DNA from: Undaria pinnatifida | Lineage: Eukaryota > Sar > Phaeophyceae > Laminariales > Alariaceae | Direction of reading: 5' to 3' | DNA length: 64,000 nucleotides | NCBI GenBank assembly: GCA_012845835.1 | Contig: JABAKD010000011.1 | Location: forward strand, 11,532,381 to 11,596,380 | Part shown: piece after piece, positions 9,967 to 22,782 of the stretch | How positions within the stretch are numbered: the stretch's first letter is position 1 | How the letters are laid out: every line of letters starts with the position of its first letter | Translations under genes and position numbers: made by a program | The notes under the pieces: model-generated | Database searches by the model: none | What the model saw: the letters and a program-made list of their open reading frames with translations, nothing else | Told to the model about the DNA's origin: nothing

Positions 9967-12900
9967 GTGTGTCCCGTGCTCCGGGACGGTAGGAATTATC
10001 CACGCGTTGGGCACTCCCGCGTTGTGGTTGACCAGAGAGAACTCGTATCGGTTCACCAACAGAGCTAGGACCACCTGGCGGGAGAACCGGATGTGTGGGG
10101 GGGAAGGGTCGCTTCCTCAGCCTTCGCCCAGTTTGCTGACCATCACTTGAAAAAAATAAACGCCACTCTGTTCCTCCGGGGAGGTGCTACGCATACCTAA
10201 CTACGCTGTAGATTCTTATTACCAATACTAGCTGGGTGCCTGACATTATTGAGTTTGTTCAACCATGCTAACTAACCCTAGCCCATACAAAATACCGGTC
10301 GCTTTGCGCCCCCTAGTGATATCACTGAGGTAAAATGGTTGAAAATATCAACTAATGTGAATAACTGTGGGTGTCTGACATTTTTGTGCTTTTTCAACCA
10401 TGCTAACTAACTCTAACCCTGACCTTAACCCATATAATACGACACAATACCGGTCGAAATACCCCCCAGTGACATCATTGGGGTAAAATGGTCGGTTGGA
10501 AATGCCAAATAATGTGTATTACAGCACTAGCTCCGCAAAGCGCGCTCGACTTGGGTGTAACCCTACCCACTACATAAATACCAAGAAGATGTCATGGCGT
10601 TACGATCCGAAAAACAAAACAAAAAAGTTAGTTGACTACGTGTCGACGGCTGATGTTATGTACCTTTTCAATCAGCACGCCGAAATATAGATGTACCACG
10701 CAGCTGACAAAGTTGAGTATCAACCATTCAATCGGTCGTTCTCACAGTTGACGATTTCCATTTTTTATAAAATAGCAATAGACTCCCGGCGATGTTGCTT
10801 CACAAACGCTTCCTAAGGAGCTACCCGCAGCACCAAGGCGAACATCGGAAAAACGTGACGGCGACCCCTCAACACAGGAATAGCAGTGATTGAAGCTTGT
10901 TGCCACCACTAATAATCATGGCGATGAAAATATTGTGAGAACAGCATCAGAGGCAATAGCAAGAACAAAAACATCAACAATATCAACAACAGCAACAACA
11001 ACAACAGCAACAACAACAACAACAACAACAACAATAAAGACAACAACAACCACAACAACAACAAGTACGAGCTCGGCTCTCTAATATAGGAGCAAATGAA
11101 ATACCTTCGACTCAAGAAGGGACAGGTGCTGCCCCAAGCAGTTCCGGGGACCGTCAATGAACGGAAGGTAGGTGTACGGCGCCCAGGCCTCGAAGAAACG
11201 GGATGGATCGAATCGCATCGGCTCCGGCCACAGATCCGCCCGCTCGTGCACGGCCTGATTGATCACCACGGCATGGCAGAGGGCGAACGTGTCGGGAAGG
11301 GGGAGCAAGGCAGTGCAGAGAACCGAGGAACCATGTACAACGTCAGACGCGTGGCCTGATGGAGGCAGCACTTTTTGGCTGAAACATTTTTCTGAAGGAC
11401 GGGGCTCCATAACCTATTCATACAATCGTCGGAATTTATAATCTTGATGGGCAATATTTTTTGTTGTACACCCAGGCCATGGGATTTTTATGTGGCACCA
11501 CTTTTAGTTTTTTCCAAATCAGATTTGGGTATGATGTTTTTTTTTTTTCACACATATTTACTTTCCAGCTTCTCGACAAGCCGCGGTCACAGATGTCGCC
11601 CTTTCTCCCCCCCGGTTCTTGCCTTCAATTTTTATCGCGCATAGGGTTCAGCAATCCCGCTGCTCGTCGATTTTTCATCGAGTGTTGCTAACTCACGCTC
11701 TCGCGTTTTCCGCAAGTCAATTTGTGCACAAGAAAAAACCCCCACTAATTTGTACGAGTATGCACTCGGGGGGATTCGAACTCACGAAACTGACCTATAC
11801 CAGGCTCGAGGATAACCTGATACGCCACCGGGGCGATCGATCTATAGTGTATATAGTATAGAGCTCTTCAAGCAAGGAGCGTCAGAAAATCGGCAACATT
11901 TGCACCTCGAACGCAGCCTGAACGCAGCCTGCGCATCAGCGCCAGGAGAAAAAAAAAAGAGAAGCGGTTGCTGCAATCTGACCGTCTTGATAACCCACAC
12001 ATACACATGAAAAAAACGACTCTATGATAAGGACTACATGCAGCGCGCGGTCTCATCACTCCGTCCAGTCTGTAACTCTCACATAAAAAACGGACACATT
12101 AATAAATGGACAACTTAATGCAATTTGGGTAACGGCAAATCGACAGCTTGGCAGGCTCCTTGTATTTCATCCGCAGCGTCTGGATCAAGCAGGTACCACA
12201 CGGAAAGGGCGGCACGTGGACTCCTACACGGAGCGAGACGGTTCCCGAGACCGTTCCCGAGAGTGGTAAAAACTGCTCCAAGAAAAAAACGTTCACAACC
12301 AGATGGGTGCTCTAACGGTCCCACCAGCATGTCGCTAGTTACAACGCCCTACAAGTTTTTTTTTTTATACCACCCCGACAAAGAACAGCAAGCGAGCCTG
12401 GCGTTCTTCAGTGTCAACTCCCACCTTTATCATGAGGTACACCGAGGATCCCTTGGGGATGAAGTGCTCCTCCCCTTCGTCGCCGCGTATGGTGGTGTCC
12501 TCCACGCATCGACGAACCACTATGGGGACAACGCTGCCAACAACACGGGGGGAGGAGGCGGAGAGGCGTGTCGGCTACCGAGTCATCCCACGCTAGAGGA
12601 GCAGCAGACTGTAAGAGGTCTCTGAGCTCCCAACATGAGGAGCTCGACATGATCGACATCAACATCATCATCACCCGAAACGTGACCTCGAACACATTCC
12701 TTCGCGCGAACCGAACCACGTTTCTGTGCGCTAGCCCCAAGGCGAATATACTCGTAAAATTATCGTACTAACGATAGTCCCACAGTTGAGGTCAACCGTA
12801 ACATTAACAACACTATCAGCAACCTTTGGACGAAAAAAAAAGGGCATCTGCCTACCGTGTGGGATGTCTATACCGACAACTCTGAGAACACCACAGAGGG

Positions 12901-15900
12901 AGGCAGAGAGGCATGTTGCCTACCAACAACACTGAGAACATCACAGAGGGGGGTGGACAGGCGCGTTCGCTACCACGGCATATAGTACAGGACACCTGAC
13001 CCAAACCGTTTTTTATGGATAGTAGTATCCCAACGGTCCGTACTTTTTTGGGTCCAGAGTGGTATAATAGTAGTGCACCATAAGGGCTGAGCCACAAACC
13101 ATCATTATTCCGCCCCGCCAGCGATGTCGTGCTTACACCACACTGCCAAGTTGACCTATTGACCTTGACCACCTAAAAACATGTTCGACAGTGCCCTCCC
13201 AGCGCTAGCGATGGCACTTTTTTTCGGAGGCATAAACCAAGAAAATTAACCCCATAAGCAATTGACCGTCGTGTATGCGACGAACTACTGGGAATTTCGA
13301 GCAGTGTGCTTTACTCAACGGCAAAAGCGGAATCACCTGTATTTGCGGAGAGCTTCCCTCAGGCACGCCTCGATCAGCTGCAAATCCCGAAGAGCTTCTA
13401 CAGAGGGAAGTGGACCGGTCAGAGAAGCTCCGGAGCCGAAAACCTGTTCGGACTCAGCCACCACCTTCCAAAAACGTTGCGAAACAAACGAAACAAAAAA
13501 AATAGCAAGACGCTTCACGACAAATGCCTACCAGGCACATAGTAGACAGCAGTAGCAGTAGTGCAGTATTTTCCACGGAAGACGGCAGTCTCAGTAGGCT
13601 AGGGCCATAGCCTCACCGTAAACTCTTCGGGTATATAGCACCACCCACTACTGCAGATTCCGTAATGCAGATTATATCGTTTTGGCAGTAGTGTGGTCGT
13701 GTAGTCTATTCACAGTGGGGTACGAGTAGCGGATAATACAACCAACGAGCACATGCTTTCGGGTTGGACCCAAAAATACTCGGCTTGCTCTTTACGCCCC
13801 CTGTTCCCTGGCCACCGAGCCTGCCTTCCGATAACGAAACCTTCCACACATCGAACATATCAGATCGTTGTATAGATGAATCACACAGATCACTTTCACG
13901 GTGTATGCATCACCTGTAGAATTTAGTCAGGGCTGATCTAGACACATGTCACGGTAGAGGCGATATCACCGTTTTTTTTCTCCAGCACTCCTCCTCCCTT
14001 GAGTATCTCTATACTGTATACCCTATAATGCACTGTACTGCCCTATAATGCCCTCTAATTTACTACAATGCCCCTCTGAGGCAAAACGTATTTTGAGTAC
14101 TCTGAAAGTACAGCCTGACGAACGTTAACATTCCCATGTACCAAAAAAGATAACAGCGCGAAACAAGAGTCGCTTTTCGACGATTTCGGGTTACGGAGGG
14201 TCAAGGGGGTTAAGGGGCCCCGTCCTTCAGAAAGGAAAAAATCGCTAAAAAGTGCTATTCATACCAATAGTATCGTACTACTAATGGCACGCGTCTCGAC
14301 AGGATCTGAATGAAGTACGCAGTACATGGTTCGGCAGTATTGACCTTCGGAGTGGGGTCAGCTATCATCCGTGTGCCTCGGTTAGTAAGCACATCGTACC
14401 CTGCTTTTGGTACGATTTGTGTTATCTGTACGTGTTTCCACGTGATGATATGTAGGTTAGACACGTTACATAATTACCAGGTACCAGGTATGTCCCAACC
14501 CACTGATCTGTACGATCTAGGTCCCAGGTAGATCAGGATCTGTCCGAAGTGCGATTTTTTCGTACAAGTCACCTTGCCCATGAGCTCTTCATTTTCCAGG
14601 AGTTCGTAGAGAGACCAGTTGAGCATCGACGCGGAAGTCTCGTGTCCGGCGAGGACGAAGGTCTTCATCTCGTCCCTGATCTGTGTCAACAACAACAAAC
14701 AACAAAAAATGCCGAACAAGCAACTAAAATCAGCAGCAGCATGGACAAACTCAGCATCAAACGCCAAGTTCTGACCTGCGGCACCAAACAAACGGGCAAA
14801 ACACAGGAAATAAGAAAACAAGACGTCTCGAACAAGTAGCAGCAATCACCGCAGCATCGAACGCCAAATTCGACCTAACGTTGACACGACCAAGCGTTCG
14901 CCAATCTCAATCCGCACCGAATGTAGGCGCGACCAGGTTTCGATAACCCCCCACCCACTGTCGGAGAGGTGGGGGGACAGGGGCGGGACGCCGGGCGGAG
15001 GGAGATCTACGCACAAGTTTTGCACTCCTCGCACACGTCGTCTCGCCGTGCGACGCGCAACGCAATCCCACGCCCAGGTCCATAACGGCAATGATGCACC
15101 CGTTGTCACTGTCTTCTTTGGTCGCACCCTATTCACTACTGCGAAACTTATCCCACACTATATCTGACGTAGTTTTTCCCCAACAACCGGGAGTACAGTG
15201 CTAAAGGGGCCATACTTGACATTCGACATACATGTCGCGGTAACGGTGCACGTGCACCATCTTTTCCCTACAATACTCTCGGCTTGACAAACTACTCTAT
15301 ACCTCAACCCAAAAATGACTTGTGAATAGTATAGAGTAAACTGAAAGTGCAACCCGATGACCAAAGCCATGTCCTAGGCATTATAAAAATATATCCATAT
15401 TGCAAACTATATTGACATCCCGAACAATTCTGGGTTAACGCATTTACAACTGGAAACCCTTTTCTTGACAAAATTACTTCAAGATAGTATAGGGAGGCAT
15501 TTTGGGGCTCTACAGGAGCCACGTCATTCAGAAAATATTTTTGCTGAAAAGTGCTACCTCCATCGCGCAGCACGCGTCATTCATCCATGCTTTTTACACA
15601 CCCAATACCGACCCATCCTGCCTAGCACGCACCCCTTACAAACCCATTACACTCCACCCGTCAGTCTTTCTTAGTGCACGCCCCTAATGAACCCATTGCC
15701 CACTCGCAAGGCTTGCTTAGCACACGAGTACCTGCAATACCACCGCCGGTCCCCACTCCTCTGGCTCCAGCGAATCCAAAACCTTGTCCAAAATATCACG
15801 CCTCCGTGGAGGTGAAACCTTTTCGCAGTGCCCCCCCCCTGTCCCATTTCCATGCGCCGTCCCGTTTATCTTTGCCGTCATGCCAACGTCAGAATTTCCG

Positions 15901-18900
15901 TTTTTTCTCATTCCAGCAGGTTGAGTCTTCCTTTCTTGCTGGATCAAGTCCCATCGGCGGTAAATAATGCCGGTGATGTAGTCGTTGAGTATCCGTTGGT
16001 TTTTGATGTGGGCCCACCACGCGGGCATGAGCGGGAAGATTCGTCGCATGGGATTCCATGTCCTGTTTGGTGGGGAGGGTGGGGGTCTGTTGATTGTATA
16101 CTTGGAAATTATATGGATATGATGGCGGTGGAGTATAGTAGGGGTTTCCAGTGATAGGTTGGTTACATGGTACCGGCATATCGGGATGGTGGAAATATTC
16201 CATCTATTTCGCCGCCCTTTCTTCCTGGCGAGCGCATTCCACGCTGTGCCTTGGCTATGAGCCCTTGTAATACATTTGTACGTCTTTTACTTGTCTTCAT
16301 ACCGGTGACTTCACTACCCCACTACTGTTCGCTCAACGGGTAAGCCCTCTACGCTTCGTAGGGATTAACAAACAAGGTCACATCGTCCGCAAGAACAAAA
16401 GTGAGCGTGCGATTGGTGGGGCTGCGAGTTGGCTGTTAACCCTTTGGGGGCCCGTGTATATCTTTGATTGCATATTGATTATACTATAGCGACAAAAAAA
16501 AACACGATTGCACTGTCAAGCATTTACCAGTAGCGTGAGCGCGCAGCAGTACGAGTAGGATCATGCTGCGCCCGTCCCATATGAGCCTTTGCATGGTTGG
16601 CTGGTTGGCGTCGACGTTCGGACACACATTTTATCATGACCACCCAGCACTGGCCGATGCCGTAATCGTACTTTTTCGTCGTCGATTTTTCCCTATATTA
16701 TATTTGTAACCATGTCTCAAAGGGGTGAGTTAAAATAGATAGCGCGGCTAGGACTAGGAATACGTGAGGTGGCAGAGCAAAGCCGACGAACGGACTTGGT
16801 CTTTATCAACTATCAATAAGAACCACACGTTGAGCCAAAAACGTGCCAGTCAGATGTATCTGGTGATAAAGACGCGCTGCTCTATAAAATCACCCTATAC
16901 AACTATTAATAGCCGGAATACCTGGCCAACTACCGGGTACTCCAGCTTACTATTAGTACAGCCAGTCAACTACTTATGTACTACAGTAGTCGGACGCTTT
17001 AAATAGGCTGTTTGCGATTTCCAACCTCTTTGGGTTGGAAAACAATGTAAAAATATTATTGAAACCGATGATAGTTATAACCCAAGGTTAACCACCCCAC
17101 GAACAAAAAAAGGACAGAAAACAAAAATAAAAAACGGTAGGAAAACGTATTTCTTAAGTATTTTTTTGGCCGATTTCTTTTTTGGGTTGGGTTGGGTTGG
17201 CCTTAATTGTGACGTTATACGGTGTCAATACTATTATTTTATGTTTTCGTACCCAACTCCTACGCAACCAAAGTTGGTAAATAGCAAAAACCCCAATTAG
17301 AAAACTCACAGCGCATTGTAGCGATTAGGTTTTGGCGTTCGTACGCCTCGGCTCTCTGTATTTGTGTTGTAGTTGTAATATCGTCTCCTTATCACAGTAG
17401 GTGTTCTGTACTGCCATCAGGGTGTCTTAGCCAGGGGTGCACGTTTTTTTTCCCGTTCGCGTCTATACCGCACTTTGTTTTTGAGTCCCAGACAGGGGAG
17501 GGAGGTACGAAAATCACGTTAATGAAAAACGAACAAAAAACATGCTGTTTATTAATTCGAACCATTCTAGGAGTGTGGTTCCGTTTTCTCTTGTTCTCGT
17601 GCACCCTGCCTTACCTCTTGTGACCCTCCACGACGATCGGCATGTACACCGTGGCAAACGTTCCGTCCGCCTCCTCCGCCGACAAACTGAGCAACGCCTC
17701 GGAGATCACCTGTAAAGCCCAAACATTTTGAGAGCCGTTGTTACAAGGGAACATTAACCGCTTTCCTGAAACATGTACAACTTCTCGCACAGCACTCGTT
17801 GCTAGCACACAGCAGAGTAGAGTAGAGTAGAGTAGAGTAGAGTAGAGTAGAGCAGAGCAGAGCAGAGTGGAGCGGAACAAAGTAGAGTACAAAAGAGTAC
17901 AGTACAGTAGAGTGCAGCGTAGAGTGTACAGAATATCACTCAATACCTGCAGGGTAAGGTGGCGCATTTCTTCTCCTATCTCAATTGTGGCCCCCGTCTT
18001 AGCAACCTCGTCTAGCTTCTTAGCAAGGCGCGCAACCGCCCTCTGGGACATGCCCGGTACCTCGGAGAGCACCTCGATGCGAAACGCAGCAGACACCTGG
18101 ATACGAGCAGCGAGAGATACAGGACGAAAAATAAGAGAATCGCTAAACGTCGACAAACACGCTACAACGCAGTTTGTGGTCGGGACGCATGCTACTAATA
18201 GCAAGATAGGGTAGCACGTACTGTAAGTACTGTTTGGCTCCTCGCTTCATGAGCTCTCTACCCTGGTACACGAAACACCTATGCCGAGAAGGAACGAAAG
18301 TGAAACCCAATGGTCAATCTCATGGCATTCTGGGGCATTTTGGGTCTTACAACAAACTCTATCGTAAAACACAACGGATACTCAAACGATATTGAGAGGC
18401 CAATCTCATCCGGCATTTTGGGAAATTTTGGGCATATATAACAAATACTGGCGTAAAACACAGACGTATTTTTTTCAGGGATATTGAGTAGCTCCTGCGG
18501 TGAGGAGTTAGGAGGTCCGGCCCGCCAGTCGGAAATGTTTCGATTAAAAAATGCTAGCCCCATCGCAGCACGAGTTTGGATGTTGGTCTTGGTTTTTGTG
18601 TTGGATTCGGTGCTACAGTAGTGTTGGTGTGGGTGTGGGTGTTGTTTTTGGTTCTGTGTTGTTGTGGATGTTGGTGGCAGTTTTGGTGTTGATGTGGGTG
18701 TTGGTGTCGGTGAAGTCGTCGGCATTGGTATTGGTATTGGTGGTGTTGATGTTGCTGTGAGTGCGGGTGTTGGTGTGGATGTTGGCGTTGGCATGGGTCG
18801 GGTGTTGGTTTCGATGTTGTGTTGGTGTTGGTTCGGGTGTTGGCTCGGGTGTTGGTGCGGGTGTTGGTGCGGGTGTGGGTGTTGCTAGTTTTAGTGTCGG

Positions 18901-21900
18901 TGTGGGTGTTGGTGTTGGTGCTGGTGTTGGTCTTGTTGGTGTTGGTGTTGGTCTTGATTTGGGTGTTGGTGTCGGTGAAAGCGTCGGCACTGATATGGTA
19001 TTGGTGATGGTGTTGATGTTGCTGCGAGTGCGGGTGTTGGTGTGGGCGTTGACGTTGGCGTGGATCGGGTGTTGGTTTTGATGTTGTGTTGGTGTGGATG
19101 ATGGTGTTGGTTCGGGTGTTGGATCGGGTGTTGGTTCGGGTGTGGGAGTGGGTGTTGGTATTGGTATTGGTTTCAGTATCGGTGTGGGTGTCGGTGTCGG
19201 TGTCGGTGTCGGTGTTGGTGTTGGTGTTGTTTTTGGGTGTGGGTATGGGTTTTGGTGTTGGTGTGGGTGTTGGTGCGGGTGTTGGTGTTGGTGTTGGCGT
19301 TGCTATTGGTGTGGGGGATGGTTTTGGTGCTGGTGTTGGTGTTGGTTTGGGTTTTGGTGTTGGTGTGGCTGTTGGTATTGGTGTTGACGTTGCGTTGGTG
19401 GTAATGGTTGGGGTGTCGGTGTTGATGCTTGTGTGGGTATTGCTGTCGGTGTTGGTGTGAGTTTTGGCGTTGGCGTTGGTGTGGGTGTTGGTGCTGTTGT
19501 GGGTGTAGGTGTTGTTTTTCGCGCTGGTGTTGGTGTCGGTGTTGGTGTTGCTAGGGCGCCTATGTACACTTCCAAAAAAACATAATAACGTTGTGAAGGG
19601 CGCATCATGTACTAATTACTACTAGTATTACGAGTACTGTCCTCGTCTATTGCGCGCCAAAACCTTTCCTCGAGAACGCCTCTATTCAATGCGCTCTCGG
19701 TGTAGCACCAACTCTCAGAGAAGAGAAGGCGTGTGGGCAACTATCCGATGAAGACACGGATGCAAAGTTGGTCCATCGCGCTTCACCGCACACTCGGCAA
19801 TTTCAGACATATTCTGGAGCGCTCAATCAATAAAAAATCGATTTTGATGTTGGTGTGGGTCGGGTGTTGGTTTTGGTGTTGTGCTGGTGTGGATGTGGGT
19901 GTTGGTGCAGGTGTTGGTGCGGGTGTTGGTGCGGGTGTTGATCTTGGTGTTGGTGTTGGTGTTGCAAAACGTCAGCTGTGAGATCGATTGATACACCGAT
20001 ACAGGTTAGAGGTTGTAGACATGCTGTATTGATGCACACGAAAGGGCGTCAACTGCGCCGCTTGACAGACCCAATACACCGCCTCACGTTCCCTTGACTT
20101 TTCACCTTGTTTCTCTGCTTGCGCCACTTGGGTCCGTCCGACGTTACGATACCAGTTCCAAGCAGGGACAGGAAGGGCCGGTATGCGAAGTCAATGTCCT
20201 TGTGGTACTTGGTGATCTGATTTCGATGTGCAAGCAGGAAAAAGGGGGAGGGGGAGAGGGAGGGCAATGGGTTTACACGTGGGCCAAGCACGACAATAAG
20301 TACCTTATGTTGACGATATTTTTACTATAAGTACTCGTATAACAATTTTTAGCAACGGCAAAAATATGACTCGTGCGGTAGCGGCGTGGCTGCTGAGGGG
20401 TGACCACTTAAGAAGCGCAGCGTTCATTTTTTTTATGTCGTTGCTATACGCGTCTAGCCCATCGCGCCTCATACGTCTTTGCAATATATCTACAGCGCGC
20501 ACACACCTGTGGCGACTTGTGACTATGCCTGCAAATAACACGCCCTCTCGGCGAAGCAAACACGCGTAAAAGCAGTGCAGTGCACGCCTCAGGGTGAACC
20601 TCAAAATCTACACGCGCAAACCCCAGAACAGGCTTGCCCCTTACCTTGCTCCTCATGACCTCCCTCATGTAGGCGGGGTCCGACACCACCACGTTGACGT
20701 GGCCGAACAGCGGGAACTGGTAGATTTTGCCATACTCCCGCGCCCACCGAGTCATGACGTCCCAGGGGGCGCCGCCGGCAAGCTCGAGCGCCTGTCCCAG
20801 CACGGGCCAACCTCCCCTGTATGACCACATCAGGCACAAAACAAGCGCAATGTAATTGGGTGTCGGCTGTTGGGGGGTGGGTTGACGCACGGGCCCGCTC
20901 TTCACGCCCCGGTTATCACATCATCATGCATTATCATCATCATCGTCGTCGCCATCATCATCCCCATTACCATAGCCATGATCTTCGTCATCACCATCAC
21001 CATCGTGATCATTCATCATCGCAATCATCATTACATACTAGTCAGTCACGGCAGCGTACGAGTCATGGCCGTGGTAAAGTTGTTAAGACTAAGTCTTAAC
21101 AACTTCTGGCGTTGGAAGGTAGTGTTGCCATCCTGGGTATTAGCGAGCCTCTCGTCGCTACAACGGTTACACCAGGAAAGCAAACTTGTATTGGTTTGCG
21201 GACAGCACGCTCCCTACACTCTGTACGGTACCGCTTCCTTACTCGTACGTTGTGAACACACGTGAGGTACACATGGGTTGATGCTTGATGGTCTCGACGT
21301 AGACTCGTATGTGGCACCTCTCAAGTGTGATATTATCACCACTCACTACGAGTACTCGCCCACACCGCTCCACATTTCGGTACGGCGTGCCACCAAGGAA
21401 GGCAAGAAATGACTAAACGGCCGGCCTTTTGCTTCTTTGAAGAATCGCCGATTGTATCAGTCGATAGGACTATCGGTAGGAACGACTATTAATAATACGT
21501 ATCATACTGCTCGTAACAGTTCCACACGTCGAGACAGATGAGATCCCATTTCATGATCTGTGTCTTGCAGGCCAGATAGATCCCTGATCTATACTCGGAG
21601 TATACGATATGCATGTTCTAGATGATATTGCCGGGTGGGATCCGTACGGTCTGCACGACCTAGCACGTGTTTGCTGGGTTGGTCCTGTACGAAAAAGTCC
21701 TTCACAACATATCACAACGTCAGATACAGGATCTGAGATGGCCTAGATCGTGGGCTGTCCGATGTGTGAAAAGTTCTGAACAAACATAATCGCGGTAATT
21801 GCATACAGCAGCACTGCATACAGCCAGAGCTTCAGCTGTAACCATCAAAAAGAGCTGAACAACGCAACTGAACCCTTAGAGCCGAATTCGCGGGCTGAAC

Positions 21901-22782
21901 CTGTACACTGCAAGACTATCGCATCATAGAAGTCTCACACAACAGATGAGCGCATCGCACTCCGATACCATGGTATAGCGGAGCTCCATTATTAATGATT
22001 GGTAGCATGCCATATCGGAGCTCCATTAGAAATAAGTGGTATCATACCGTGTCATATGATAGGTACGGTCGAGCTCCCAAAGCCCGAACCGCACCGCCAT
22101 TGATTGTTCAGAAGTCGGAGGCTGCGACGAAACCTACAAAGGCCCGGTTTGGCTTTCTCTCGACCGTTGTGACTGGCCTGGTGCATGTGACGCTATCTAG
22201 ACGACATCTCGACAAAGCGCTAAACATGGTAATGGTCCCGCAGGCACGTTGGCTGAAATCAACACCGACACATTGTTGTACGTAGCTTATGCTGCTGCTG
22301 TCCGTACAGCTGCCGCCTGTGGCTATGTATTGCTGCTCTGAGGAACGGCCGTTCCATCGTCCTATCGTGACGTGAATGGTGTGGATGCTTTTGCCAAAAA
22401 TTGTTCTCGTTTAAACGAACAACCGCCACAGGAGTGGTAGCCGCCATTTATTGCGCGTTTCGAGTGTTCAAGAGGGCCACCATGGACGCCATATCTGCAC
22501 CACCACCCTTGCCCACAGCTGCTTATTCGACTAGGGGCCTCAGACTCACTTTATGGAAGGAACCGTGCGTGATAGACGTCGCAGTTTTAGGCCCAGCTTA
22601 CACCGCAGCAAGACCTTCCACGCAATCCAAACAGCGGCGAGAGAGCACAGAAGTGCCAACAAACCAGCGCCCTTTGCCTGCTCTTCTAGACCCGCCAAGC
22701 GAATAAGCTTAACATCGACACTGAGAAGAAATGATCGCACATCCTCCAACGAGGTTGGGACATAGCTCGGCAGGCTATGCAT
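9937..22782 (-). CDS. Cytochrome P450 monooxygenase, 11 exons
   Basis: Haem-thiolate monooxygenase, 574 residues. Exons on the minus strand: 22782-22550, 20816-20645, 20216-20106, 18096-17947, 17709-17615, 16062-15732, 14680-14573, 13464-13337, 12533-12425, 11254-11105 and 10074-9937 (TAG). All introns are GT..AG, and codon phase agrees at all ten junctions, including the split codons K78, R254 and S443. Domains in order: a hydrophobic anchor at about residues 40-58; the hinge PSIKGGWPVLG (75-85); the helix-C motif WRKQR; the I-helix oxygen-binding motif AGHETS (375-380); the K-helix ExxR as EALR (437-440); the PERF-like FDPSRF (494-499); and the haem loop [10 protein letters not shown] (511-520) with ligand Cys518. 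Length is normal for a class II eukaryotic P450 with an N-terminal anchor. The haem loop resembles CYP4/CYP97-type enzymes, but I cannot name the family or substrate. An Asn/Gly-rich insertion near residues 300-345 is unusual. The start at 22782 was chosen because it gives the anchor; an upstream in-frame ATG also exists. Introns carry a SINE and several simple repeats. Confidence 0.95.
10228..10515. repeat. ~140-bp tandem duplication in P450 intron 10
   Basis: Two units share TTCAACCATGCTAACTAAC, ACAATACCGGTCG or a variant, and GGTAAAATGGT. Each contains short CTAACCCTA-like strings. They are not coding. Confidence 0.75.
10694..10765 (+). repeat. 'SIDPKF' repeat, subfamily 2
   Basis: Contains ACGCAGCTGACAAAG, AACCATTCAATCGGTCG and TCACAGTTGAC. 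It lies in P450 intron 10 on the strand opposite the gene. The ATG is lost. Confidence 0.6.
10970..11070. repeat. CAA trinucleotide array
   Basis: About 95 bp of CAA with interruptions, some 35 bp from the donor of the haem-loop exon. On the gene's sense strand it is TTG-rich. Confidence 0.9.
11105..11254 (-). CDS. P450 exon 10, haem-binding loop
   Basis: This 50-codon exon (residues 480-529) opens after an AG at 11256-11255 and closes at a GT at 11104. It holds [12 protein letters not shown], the PERF-like FDPSRF and the haem loop [11 protein letters not shown], so it carries the cysteine that binds iron. The exon begins and ends in phase 0. Confidence 0.96.
11360..11445. repeat. Terminal motif of the 'GACGGGGCTCC' repeat
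   Basis: Contains GGCAGCACTTTTTGGCTGAA, then GACGGGGCTCCATAACCTATT and AATCGTCGGAA. Related pieces occur at 4515, 7640, 14210-14275, 15520-15575 and 52060-52130, some inverted. It is a short non-coding dispersed family of unknown class. Confidence 0.5.
11537..11837 (-). mobile_element. tRNA-derived SINE, copy B
   Basis: Same organisation as copy A: tRNA-like head with a B-box-like GAGTTCGAATCCCC, shared body, and A-rich tail (T-run 11537-11548 on the plus strand). It sits in P450 intron 9 in the sense orientation of that gene. It is closer to copy A than to copy D. Confidence 0.85.
13337..13464 (-). CDS. P450 exon 8, K-helix ExxR
   Basis: Encodes [10 protein letters not shown] and [19 protein letters not shown] supplies the invariant ExxR pair. 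The last codon is split (AG + C gives Ser) and joins exon 9, [12 protein letters not shown]. The exon supports the orientation and continuity of the gene model. Confidence 0.95.
14573..14680 (-). CDS. P450 exon 7, I-helix
   Basis: A 36-codon exon encoding [26 protein letters not shown] is the oxygen-activation motif of the distal I-helix. Borders are an AG at 14682-14681 and a GT at 14572. Confidence 0.96.
15433..15575. repeat. Terminal repeat of the CCTTTACAACTGG family
   Basis: Contains TTTACAACTGGAAACCCTTT, CTTCAAGATAGTATAGGGAG and a gene-like CATTTTGGGGCTCTA. It is the reverse of the copy at 8235-8335 and matches the left arm of the element at 46877-47360. It lies in P450 intron 6. Confidence 0.6.
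15732..16062 (-). CDS. P450 exon 6 with insertion
   Basis: The largest P450 exon (110 whole codons). It begins [15 protein letters not shown] and ends [12 protein letters not shown] then AVVLQ. Between these lies a stretch of about 45 residues rich in Asn, Gly, Lys and His ([19 protein letters not shown]) in the region between helices G and I. The stretch could be a surface loop or an unrecognised intron, but no in-phase GT..AG pair is needed to keep the frame. Confidence 0.9.
17816..17925. repeat. AGAGT pentanucleotide array
   Basis: A run of AGAGT with AGAGC and AGTAC variants. It begins about 20 bp from the exon 4 donor of the P450. On the sense strand it is ACTCT, a pyrimidine-rich tract in the 237-bp intron 4. 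Confidence 0.9.
18560..19560. repeat. GGTGTT hexanucleotide-type array
   Basis: About 1 kb of GGTGTT with GGTGTG and GGTATT variants and internal higher-order duplications (for example TGTGGATGTTGGCGTTGG blocks). All frames are open over long stretches, giving false proteins rich in Val and Gly or Pro and Thr. It lies in P450 intron 3. Confidence 0.92.
19845..19968. repeat. Second GGTGTT array
   Basis: About 120 bp of the same GGTGTT-type repeat, separated from the main array by about 280 bp of unrelated sequence in the same intron. Confidence 0.9.
20918..21015. repeat. CAT-rich trinucleotide stretch
   Basis: Irregular CATCAT and CACCAT repeats in P450 intron 1. Nothing else is recognisable in 20817-22549 apart from a short duplication containing CGGAGCTCCATTA near 21980-22040. 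Confidence 0.8.
22550..22782 (-). CDS. P450 exon 1, membrane anchor
   Basis: Starts at the ATG at 22782 ([15 protein letters not shown]) and ends before GTGAGT at 22549. It holds a hydrophobic segment, [16 protein letters not shown], followed by basic residues and the start of the proline hinge, TVPSI. The last codon is split and joins exon 2 to give the typical P450 hinge. The anchor is consistent with ER or envelope membrane insertion. Confidence 0.88.

Noticed and set aside
11259..11441. Plus-strand frames over the P450 haem exon
   Set aside because: They are antisense to an exon with unmistakable P450 motifs.
18613..19608. Thr-Pro and Val-Gly repeat frames on both strands
   Set aside because: Generated by the GGTGTT array inside a P450 intron.
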